The position numbers and the translations under genes are program-made. A model generated the notes under the pieces. It was not told the origin of the DNA. It did no database searches and saw only the letters and a list, made by a program, of their open reading frames with translations. This document shows positions 55,201 through 64,000 of a stretch of DNA of 64,000 nt, one piece after another. This stretch comes from Exobasidium rhododendri. Lineage: Eukaryota > Basidiomycota > Exobasidiomycetes > Exobasidiales > Exobasidiaceae. Position 1 is the first letter of the stretch. The number at the start of each line of letters is the position of its first letter. The stretch covers positions 5,270,001-5,334,000 of the forward strand of contig CP110630.1 of NCBI GenBank assembly GCA_026210745.1, given 5' to 3'.

Positions 55201-57018
55201 TCTAACTCCGCGTACAATCAATTACGAAAAGCGGTAGAGCAGTTCTTTGGTGGACAGTCAGCGTTGGATCAGATGGTCAATCAGCCTCCTCAATTCGAAA
55301 CAGAAGGAGAAGACACTGAAAGGGCAAGAGAGAGGAGAAAGAGCACCAACAGTGTCGCTTCCTTGATTGGAGAGAACAACGGTCAACGTGCAGGTGGGTA
55401 TGCTTTAGTGATTGACGGTGTGGCATTGGGCCATGCTTTAAGCGAGGAATGGAGTCGTGAATTACTGCTGGACATTTCTACGCAATGCAAAGCTGTCATC
55501 TGTTGTCGAGTATCACCGTTGCAAAAGGCGCTCATTGTGCGATTGATCAGGGATGGTCTTGGTGTCATGACGTTGGCAATTGGGGATGGTGCAAACGACG
55601 TTTCGATGATTCAAGCAGCTCATGTCGGTATCGGTATCGCGGGTGAAGAAGGACTGCAGGCAGTAAACAGCTCAGACTACGCCATCGCTCAATTCCGATA
55701 CCTCAAACGTTTGCTACTCGTTCATGGTCATTGGAGCTATCACCGAAACGGTACCATGATCACGAACTTCTTCTACAAGAATTGGATCAATATCTTCACC
55801 TTGTTCTGGTTCCAAATCTACTGCGGCTGGTCAAGTACACAAGGAATGGCCTACATCTTCATCTTGCTATGGAACTCCATCTGGACTGTCGCTCCGGTCA
55901 TTGGTCTTGGTATCTTTGATCGCATCTTACCTGATCACGTCCTCATGGCCGTTCCTGAGCTGTATGAAAGAAGTCGCACAGGTTCTTACTTCAGTGTCGG
56001 ACTCTTTATGATCTATCTTCTCGACTCGCTCTGGCAATCGGCGGTTCTCTACTTCATCATCCAGTACTCGTACGTGGTTACCGCTTCTAGTGACAGTGGC
56101 TACAGTGTCAGTCTTTGGGAGTGGTCTACCACGCTTGTCATTGCCAGTGCGCTTGTTGCCAACATCTACATTGGACTCGATTGCAGATCTTGGAATTGGT
56201 GGATCTTTGGTTGCATTTGGGCCGGACCTTTCCTCATCTTCATCTTTGCACCAATCTATGCCGCTTTCCCGCCCAGCTTAATCTGGTCTTTTGTTTACGG
56301 AAACAATCACGATCTCTATCGAAGTGCGTTATTCTGGTTCAGTGGAACGCTCTGCTTCTTTATTGCCTTGATGCCGAAGTTCATCTGGAGATTTATTCGC
56401 TCGACATACTATCCGAATGACATCGAAATCGTTCGACAGATTCTCAAGATCGACCCCAATCATGACTTCTACCGAGATCCAGGCATGCCAGGTCTACGAG
56501 CAGCTAAGGAGTACGGTGTGGAAATTCCTCTCGACTCTCCAAGGCCCACAAACGATTCCACCTATCCGATCGTTCATGAACAGCAACAGTACGCCATGCA
56601 CAACCTCCAGCCAGTAGCGAGTCGAGCAAGCAGTATTCAACACGACATGCTGACAGGTCAACAGACTCCCACCAGAGGTTTCTCGTTCAGTGCAGAAGAT
56701 GAACCTGGAAAAATAGGTCCCAAGAGAAGAGGTTCGTTGAAGAATAAATTGCTACCTGGATCGATTCGAAGAACCTTACAGAAGAGGAGCTTAAACCGAA
56801 GACTTTCTGCCATTCGTAACAGTGATGCACTGGAAGATGAAGCCGCAGAGGGAAACACTGGAGCAAGGGAGGGCGAAACATCCACAGCGAATGACTTTGG
56901 AAATTTCCCTCGTCGAAGTATGGACCCCGGACCAGAAGAGATCGACGAAGAAGAGGAAGTGGATGAACAGGCAGTTAGAATTGGTCAGATGAACGGGCCG
57001 ATGAGCTCGAATCAGTAG
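52237..57018 (+). CDS. DNF1: Dnf1/2-type P4-ATPase (phospholipid flippase)
   Basis: Exons 52237-52497, 52564-52605 and 52687-57018 join to 1544 residues. The 42-nt middle exon encodes LLTARYTVYNFVFK. Hallmarks are YFNEPLP and QFATNQ at the N-terminus, ETKNLDGETNLK in the actuator domain, PISLY (542-546) in TM4, the phosphorylation site SDKTGTLTQ with Asp595, ATGDKLETAI and GDGANDVSM (about 1067). P4-ATPases flip phospholipids from the outer or luminal leaflet to the cytosolic leaflet and usually need a Cdc50/Lem3 partner. The long N-terminal region and overall size fit Dnf1/Dnf2 (plasma membrane and endosomes) better than Drs2. The C-terminal cytosolic tail is basic, then acidic. Confidence 0.95.
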
Positions 57019-57896
57019 GCAAAGTAAGACAGCCTCACAGTCTCTTCTCCTCCCTCCCACGCTGCACACACCCATGCACACATACACACACACCCTCTCT
57101 CTCGTGTACCATCTCGACCTCGTCATACTAGCAGACTTGCACAGTCGCACCTTTATATACACGCATGCACACACCTACCATTCGTGCATCACTCTTTTCT
57201 TTGTTATCGGTTTGTTCCCATCTCTTATTTTCTACTGCAAATACCATTGCCATTAGCATGACGTTGGGGTTAAGGCCATGATAATAGTAGTTTCGGACGC
57301 GCATCTTGCACAGTTAAGTCTGTGATGCCGCTTACTATTCTTAGATGAATTGTTTGGAATGTAGAATACAGTACTACAGTACTTTAGATTCATCTCGACA
57401 TAAAGTATTCATACAGTATTATTATCCTCCCCTTTTTTGTAAATGCCGACATGGTATTGCCATGAGCGTTGCCGAAAAAATGTTTGTATTCAAATGGCTT
57501 ACTAGGGAGGCACCCGGCGGAGGAGAATGCGCGCAGGTTCATATGAAACTTTCTTGCACCGGCAGTGTCGAGGAATTGAAGTGACTTGTCAAAGGGCGCA
57601 ACAGAAACAATAATAGATTGTCGCTCTTCCCCCCTTGATCAGCAAGAACAGACCCCTTTTCTTCGGGTACAAATTTCTCTCCTGTGAGTTGTAATCACAT
57701 ACAGGATTACAACCTTAACCCTTTTTCCTCACCATCTCTCTCTCTCTCTCTCTCTCTCTCTATTCTACTACGCACTTGCTAGTCCGCCCTTCCTGTTATT
57801 CGCTCATTGCTCCATCCTTTCCGACGCTGTGACGACAAGAGGAAAGACATCGGAACCAGCCACACCAGCGTCTCTTCCTGTATAGCAATAAAGGCG
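57019..57896. promoter_or_regulatory. Intergenic region between P4-ATPase and hydrolase
   Basis: 878 bp. It contains two overlapping copies of TACAGTACT (57367-57383) and a CT microsatellite (57735-57761) 135 bp before the hydrolase ATG. No gene is supported. Confidence 0.55.
57735..57761 (+). repeat. (CT)n microsatellite
   Basis: About 27 nt of CT dinucleotides upstream of the alpha/beta hydrolase, probably in its promoter or 5' leader. Confidence 0.95.
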
Positions 57897-59926
57897 ATGA
57901 GAAGCTCACTTGCTCTACTCGCCTTGCTAAGCTCATTGAGCAGCTGCTTGGTACAGGCTTCCTCGAACTCCATCCCAGTCCCGGTATGGTCTCGGAGAGC
58001 ATCAGCTCGTGAACTCATCTCTGCCGATTTCCAGCTGGATGAAGACGTTCTTCAGAGGAGAGACTTGGACTACATCACCGATCTATCGTCTACCGACCCC
58101 ATTCAAGCTGCAAAAGACGTTCAACAGATTCCATACCTTGCCAACAATGTTTGTATTCACCACATGCATACCGATAGATAGAACCCTCCGAGACTTGATC
58201 ACTGACCTTTGCATTCTCATCTCCCCATCAGGCGTCTGGTATTACAGACACGGCTGATCAAATTGTGCAGGGCGACTCTGATGAAGCACAACTATACTGG
58301 AATGCTGACGTGCCGTTCATTCAAAGCGCTGCCACTAACATCACGACTGCATCAGGATGGGAAGAATTGCCTCAAGTTGAAGGGTTCAACCTCAATCGAT
58401 CGTGGGAAGTCGTTCCAGGCGCCGTCATGCCTTTCTACAGTACTGCCAACTTGGATCCGGCTCAAATTAAGCGAGCTGTCATTACTTGGCCAGGAAAGTG
58501 AGTCGGAGCAATCCTAAACAAGGAAGGTCGCCGTCAGTGCGCTAGGATGCTGACACGTTCTTCTTGCTCTTGTCTCTTCTTCTTCTCTTGTTCCACACGA
58601 TCAGACCGCGAGATGCTTGGAAGTATGCAAATCTGTATCGAAATGCACTGTCAATAGTGTACCAAAATTCGACGTACAATGTGGCCAATGACTCCATTCT
58701 CATCATTTCACCTGGTGAGTGCAAAGGTCTTTCCAATTTTGGGAATTCGAGAGAGACAGCGCGCATTACTGATCGATCTTGTCTGCCTCTTCTCGTTTAC
58801 TTTTAGTGTGGATGAACGAGCTGGATCAACAAGGTGGTGCAGTGCAAGGCAATGAAATTTACTTCCACGGCAGTGAATGGGAGGCCGGAGGAAACTCCGT
58901 AGGGCCAAATTTGACGAAATCCTACCCTGGTTATTCTGTCGTTGATAATTTCACCGACATGCTTTTCGACAAGGCGCAATATCCAAATATGAATCAAGTC
59001 GTCATTGCAGGTCACTCTATGGGTGGGCAAGCTACGCATCGTTACGCAGTTCTCAAGAAGCAAAAGACATACGACGACAATATGTCTTATTGGGTCGGTA
59101 ATCCTGGGTGAGTGAGCGTGTTGCGAATAAGGCATAGATGATCGTATGCTGACCTCGAATCCCTTCACTTTCCCCCCGTCTCAGTTCGTGGACATACCTC
59201 TCCACTGACCGACCGTACAGCAATGCTTCCTGCACGACTACCTTTGACAACTGGCATTACGGTATAGGAGGAAACACGACAAAGGTGGACAAGTATGCTC
59301 GTGCCGATGTGGTTGCTAACAAGACGGCAATCATCCAACGATACCTGAACAGAAAGGTGCACATGGCACTGGGCCTACTCGATAACGGTGCCGGTGACAC
59401 GCATTGTGAAGCCAGAGACCAAGGGGGTAACCATTTGGACCGTGGCTCTCAGTATGTCTTGCACTTGGCCAGCGTCAACAATGGAGTATTCCCCGCAGCT
59501 CAGACCGTCGACTTTATTGGAAACACGAGTCATCAAGATTTCGCCATGATATCTGCCAACAAGACCCTGAACTGGATATTTGTCAACGACTACAGCACGT
59601 CATACCCTGCTATTATCGCCTCCAATCCTGGTGACAACGTAACCAAGGCCACCCATACAGCAAAGGCAAAGGCCTATGCCACGCACGGAAACATTGCCCT
59701 GGCGTCTGGTCTGCTTGGCGGGTCGGTGCTTCTCATCATTGCTGTCTTTTCCATGTTGCCCTTTGCTTTTCGATCCAACTTCGTCGACGAAGAACACGAA
59801 AAGACGGCACTTCTACAACAGAAACATCAACACAACTTTGCAGACTCTACGGCTGGCACGTTTAGTACTCTCGGTGGATCCGCCTTTGACACAAAACAGA
59901 TGAACGACAGATCAGGTCGACGCTGA
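57897..59926 (+). CDS. Secreted, C-terminally anchored alpha/beta hydrolase
   Basis: Five exons: 57897-58148, 58232-58497, 58605-58714, 58807-59107 and 59185-59926, total 1671 nt (556 residues). The start ATG opens a signal peptide (SSLALLALLSSLSSCLVQA). The nucleophile elbow is GHSMGG with Ser280, next to QVVIAGHSMGGQATHRYAV. The domain contains many N-x-S/T sites, consistent with an extracellular enzyme. A single membrane segment (about 478-505, GLLGGSVLLIIAVFSMLPFAF) is followed by a 50-residue tail beginning RSNFVDEE, so the enzyme is probably anchored with the catalytic domain outside. A dibasic RR at residue 34 may be a propeptide site. The substrate is unknown. Confidence 0.8.
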
Positions 59927-60416
59927 GCGATCCCTTTTTGCATGCTCGGTCTTCTACATGAAGCGTCTTTGCGCTTTCTGCACTCCACCTTCCCACTCCA
60001 TGGACCTTGTTTTTTGTCTTTCCCAGGATCGCAACCCCCCCCCCCTATTTTTCCTCTCTCTCTCTCCTCCCCCCCTCTCTTTTCTACTAGTAGACTGGAC
60101 TCCAATCTTGAACCTCTCGACACATGTAATTATAAGTACAGTAGTACATTTCGTTTCAGTTGTAACTCCTCTCGCCCAATTGCCATTGCAGTTACACCGA
60201 ATACCCAGCTGCCCTCGAGGAGGCTGTCTCCGCCGTCACTGCCCAGAGACACCCTTCGGGGTCGTTCGCGCTAGTAGTATACTACAAAGCGTGTGTGTCC
60301 AGATTCAAAAGCTGCAGATGAAGAAGCTAAAGTGCCGCTCTGCCCTACTACGTCCCCGTCTCCCTCGCGCACTGCTCCCAATCCACCCGAGACCGCACCC
60401 CACAATCAGTGTGATC
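59927..60416. promoter_or_regulatory. Region before the TPMT-family gene
   Basis: 490 bp with C-runs near 60036-60048. An in-frame upstream ATG at 60318 would add a basic, mitochondrial-like leader to the next protein, so part of this may be coding. Confidence 0.4.
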
Positions 60417-61532
60417 ATGTCGTCGAGCAGTCAAGCCGAGGTATTTCAGGTCGTGCCGGGAAAGAGCGAAACAGTTGCTCACCTTCGTCAAGTCATGAAG
60501 ACACAGGGAAATCAGCCCGGTTGGGATCAAGCCTGGATCGCAGGCGTGACACCTTGGGAGAATGCCGACTTTCAGCCGCAAGTAGCGCTCATCTCGACAT
60601 TGGAAGAGGATGAAAACACGATACGCTTCATTCCGAAAGGTGGAAGAGCTATCGTGCCAGGATGCGGAAGAGGGCAAGACGTGGAGTATCTAGCAAAGAG
60701 AGGTTTCACAAGCACAGGTATCGACATAAGTCAGAAAGCTGTAGAGAAAGCGCACGAAGTACGTCTCCATCATCACTCCTTGGTGCTCGTCGTGACGCCA
60801 AAGTCACTTCCTTTGAGGTTGTTGTTGTTGACCAAGTCTCACTTCTTATCTGATCTGCAGTGGCTGAAAAGCCGTCCTACAGACGAGTGTCACGATCGAG
60901 TAGGCTTCCTTCAAGCCGACTACTTTGCTTCTGCTGGCCATCATCCCCAGATACAGAATGTCGATCTCGTCTATGACTATACGTGCGCCAAGAATCACTG
61001 ACCTGTAGAAGAGGAGAATAATGTCGCGCTCAAACACTCTCTTACTCGCCTTCCTTTCCTCAGATTCTTCTGCGCAATTCCACCTGATCTCCATGAGTGA
61101 GTCGGACTGCGTCATTGTGTCACATTGTCGAGTGTAGTGGGCACAAGAGAAAGTAGATCATAGGCTGATGCACAACGTCTTGACAACACTCCCTCTTTGC
61201 AATACACAATAAAAAAGGAAATGGGCAGCTGCACATGCCGCCGCCCTCAAGCCCGGTGGTATTCTGCTAACCGTCGTCTTTCCCATTCGCCCTCAAGGCA
61301 ACGACAGCAAGGATGGGCCGCCAGTGAGTTGGCTCTAGACGGTAGCAAGAATTCTAACCAGACGGCGTCCCTCTGAATTGGGTTTTCCTCTCCCATACAG
61401 TACTTTGTCACAATCGACCGGTACAAAGCGCTGTTGAGCGATCACTTTTTATTGGAGCATTCAGACCTGCCAAAAAGGCAATCACCGGGCAGAGTAGGAC
61501 TGGAAAGTATCATGATCTGGCGCCGAAAGTAG
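60417..61532 (+). CDS. TPMT-family S-adenosylmethionine methyltransferase
   Basis: Five exons: 60417-60758, 60861-60982, 61064-61096, 61218-61323 and 61401-61532, total 735 nt (244 residues). Motifs are GWDQAWIAGVTPWENAD, the SAM-binding RAIVPGCGRGQDVEYLAKRG, TGIDIS, YDYTFFCAIPPDLH and EKWAAAHAAALKPGG. These define the thiopurine S-methyltransferase / thiol methyltransferase family, some of whose members methylate thiols or halides. The fourth exon's acceptor is AAAAAAG, which lacks a pyrimidine tract directly upstream but restores the family sequence exactly. The start may be extended 33 codons upstream (ATG 60318), adding an Arg/Leu-rich leader that would suit mitochondrial targeting. The substrate cannot be told from sequence. 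Confidence 0.88.
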
Positions 61533-63320
61533 TGATACCGTGGCGATCGGCATACAATAATCCTTTTCTGAAGGGGGGGATGCCTGCAAGATCCTTCTCT
61601 GCCACTTTCTCCCTATACGTCCTCTCAGTGCGTCCACAGGGAGCGACAATCTTCCCATACAATGTAACAATGATGAACACACAGATCAAACGACTACTTC
61701 GATCATCGCAGCACACACCGAGTGAGCGTACGTTGAGGCTACGAATGACGAGATCGTGAAGCTTCCCATCCCACTGCCCTTCTCCACTTTCCTTGTTCAG
61801 GAACGATAAGGGGAGCTGATCAGTCAAGCACGTGGCTTGGCGTGGCATGGCGACCAGCCTCCTGACAAAACGGATTTGATAGGAGGGAAAGCAAAAAGGG
61901 ACACGCTAGAGGCCGCTTGCGCACCTCGGACTCCGAGAGCTCCGCGAAGAATGTGACAAATCCGTGGAACCAAAGAGCTTAGATAAGTTCGCGATGGAAA
62001 CATTTTGTATCTGTACCGTCGTTCGAGCCGCCCCTTTTTAGTGTGGAAGATCGGGACTAGGTGTCTCACCTTCACGCTGTGCATCCCATTCAGATCCAGG
62101 CGGCTGATAGCGTAAGATTGAAGAAAGTCCTGCATGTGGGTGGCTCTCTATATGTAGGTCATCATTGCATAGCCACACTCGAGCATAGGCCAAATGAGAA
62201 GAGCCTCATTTTTCTTGTTCCGCCTCTGCAGCTCCATCGGCAGGCCGTCTCTGCAGTAGAGGAGGGTCGACAATGAATGCGTACAGAGGCCCTCGGTCAG
62301 TACGTATCTAGCGTAGCGTATCAAAGGACGTAACGAGCGGACCACATGCTACTTTACACTAATCCTCGACAGTACCCTGTGCTAGTGACGCAACGACATG
62401 ACTTGCACGATTAATTTTAATCTTCATTCAATTTCCCGCTGCTCGATTTTTCAAAACTCCGCACCGCTTTCTAATTCTGTACCGAAAGGAAACGTTCATA
62501 TCTCGTAGGCGCAAGTCTTGCTGCAGCGATCTCAGGTAGTGACTTTTGAGATGGGGAAGGAGATAGCAAGCAGATCACATCAGGGAAAGTCTGGACTGGG
62601 TTGCTAAAACATACGTTTTTCCCGTTTCCATTTCCTCCTTTGTCGCTTGCAATCGTCAAAAGAAGGGTGGGTGAGACGCAGACCATTAAAAGTCCGCAAC
62701 TTTGCATGGGACTTGGTTGCACCCTGCCAGTGACAAAGAGCGGGCGGAGGGAAGGGCTTGAGTATTGGCAGTGAAGAGGGTTTAGTGACTAAGCGCAGAA
62801 CGCGGACAGCGCCAAGCCAGGAAGGGGCGACTGTAGCCTTTTTAAGAGAATTAGGGTCGCAAATAGCAAGCTTTCGTTCTAGTCCGAAGCGATTGTGCAT
62901 TTGAAAGAGCAAGCCAGTGAGCAGCTTCTTCCATTGGGAAATGCAATCTACCTCGCAGCAGCAGCAGCAGCAGCAGCAAGGGCAACAAGGGGGAGGCACA
63001 GAGAGTAATATCTGTGAAAAGATGAAAAGGGAGAAAAAGGTTTAGCAGGGCGGGGCGGCGTTTGCTTTGGAATAGAAGAAATAAGTTTATGGTACCGACC
63101 TGCGATGAAATTAAAAATTTTCTGTCCAATCGTAAATTGTAATTCCCTACCAGATTTGAGAGGCCGAAAAGAGGGGTGCCCCAAAGCAAGAAGAGTTCCT
63201 CCCCCCCCCGTCTCCGTCCCCTTTCGCCCCTGGCTCTGCAGAGAAGCCAAGTGAAACTGGTTTAAGTGAAATTGCTTACCTATAGATGAAGAGGGCAATA
63301 AGCAAAGGCGGGTCAAGAAG

Positions 63321-63361
63321 CGGCGTCGGCGTCGGCGTCGGTATCGGTATCGGTATCGGTA
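63321..63361 (+). repeat. Compound hexanucleotide repeat (GGCGTC)3(GGTATC)3
   Basis: Three units of GGCGTC run directly into three units of GGTATC, upstream of the right-edge gene. Confidence 0.95.
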
Positions 63362-63763
63362 GGTGTCGAATTCAGTATCATTTATTTGTACGGTGATTTC
63401 CCTCTCTGTATCGAATCTTACCTACGTTGAAACATTAGCTGTTTCTATCATGCACAGCCGGCATCTTACCACATGCTGCAGTGGGGAAGTGAAGGAGTGG
63501 AAGGGAGCCTTGTTCATCTACCGTAAGATGCGAAAGAGACAGACTGGGCAATAGTCTAAATTCGAGACAGGTTATAGATATTAGTCTGGGAGGAGTGGGT
63601 AAGGCTGCTGCTGAACCAATCTACTGCTTCTCACTTCTTCTCCCCGTGATACTCTTGATGGACTGCAGCTCCTTCTCGTCATATTGTCGCTCACGCTCTC
63701 TGCAATCACCGCTGATCACTTCTATGGAGCAAGATTCGGGGAAAAGGTCCTTGTCCTGACAGC

Positions 63764-63769
63764 TATATA
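63764..63769 (+). promoter_or_regulatory. Candidate TATA element of the right-edge gene
   Basis: TATATA 62 bp before the ATG at 63831. The spacing would allow a short 5' leader. Confidence 0.45.
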
Positions 63770-63830
63770 CATTCGACTCTCATTCGTTCCTTTACTGCGT
63801 CTGAAGGAGAAGAGGTGGGTTTCGACCAGC

Positions 63831-64000
63831 ATGGGGGACATTAGCGCATCCTCCTTCGATCGCAGCTTCCAACATGCGACAGCGACGAGCAGTAATCCAC
63901 TAGCAGTCTACAACCTGACCTCACCCAGCACTTCGTCCGCACCACCGCTTGGCGGATCAAAAGACGCAAGAGATCCTCGAGATGCTCCCGGCAGATCTGC
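63831..64000 (+). CDS. 5' end of an unrecognised gene, truncated by the window
   Basis: An open frame begins MGDISASSFDRSFQHATATS and stays open to the edge (56 complete codons plus two bases). It is Ser/Thr/Pro/Ala rich, as in the disordered N-termini of many fungal regulators. It has a TATATA element upstream and is preceded by 2.3 kb of non-coding DNA. No family can be assigned from this fragment. Confidence 0.5.
   Translation, partial: MGDISASSFDRSFQHATATSSNPLAVYNLTSPSTSSAPPLGGSKDARDPRDAPGRS

Larger units (their letters stand above)
61533..63830. other. 2.3 kb without a convincing gene
   Basis: This is the longest gene-free stretch of the window. It contains a CAG run (62957-62978), a C-run (63199-63209) and a compound hexanucleotide repeat (63321-63361). 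Several open frames of 60-130 codons on the minus strand are low complexity and show no domain. It may be the long regulatory region of the gene starting at 63831. Confidence 0.5.

Noticed and set aside
62015-62040. GTTCGAGCC followed by a T-run as a tRNA B box
   Set aside because: The bases either side do not form a T-arm or acceptor stem, and no A box was found upstream.
1-64000. CRISPR arrays, insertion sequences, transposon genes, rRNA or viral insertions
   Set aside because: No regularly spaced repeats, transposase or reverse-transcriptase motifs, terminal repeats, or rRNA-like sequence were seen.

Overview
The window is nuclear DNA of a fungus, most likely a basidiomycete. The genes are split by many short GT-AG introns (mostly 60-110 nt), intergenic gaps are short, and several gene pairs are head-to-head or tail-to-tail. 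The conserved proteins are fungal types: She9, Syo1, Slx1, Gyp2, a Dnf-type flippase, and phosphoketolase with acetate kinase. I cannot name the genus. All exon joins come from reading splice sites and checking phase; none is confirmed by transcripts.

Left part (1-33 kb): the 5' end of a Doa1/PLAA WD40 gene runs off the left edge, followed by an Rrn6-like RNA polymerase I factor. Next is a divergent ribosomal protein pair (uS8 and eS17), then an intronless lipase. A carbon-metabolism block follows: phosphoketolase (7 exons) and acetate kinase sit head-to-head and together would turn sugar phosphates into acetyl phosphate and then acetate plus ATP. After them come SHE9, SYO1 and fructose-1,6-bisphosphatase. 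An unrecognised protein with two tandem domains, SLX1, an 8-exon HAD phosphatase of the YNL010W type and a 1368-residue disordered protein close this part.

Middle part (33.7-46.2 kb) is the unusual region. Two very large neighbouring minus-strand genes (predicted 1956 and 1771 residues) encode Kex2-type polyproteins. Each opens with a signal-like segment and is studded with LVKR or related dibasic sites. Both share a VEG...YR...K core module and Gly/Ala-rich hydrophobic segments. In the 1771-residue protein the units repeat about every 200 residues. Between units lie short, mostly acidic peptides (16, 16, 15, 16 and 11 residues), each bounded by dibasic sites and ending in LV. The two genes share a 13-base element at almost the same distance upstream of their start codons. 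This is my main candidate for an undescribed secreted-peptide or membrane-peptide system.

Right part (46-64 kb): a Gyp2/Mdr1 Rab-GAP (GRAM plus TBC), protein-L-isoaspartate methyltransferase, a Dnf-type P4-ATPase, a secreted and membrane-anchored alpha/beta hydrolase, and a TPMT-family methyltransferase, all on the plus strand. About 2.3 kb without a convincing gene follows, then the 5' end of a gene cut by the right edge.
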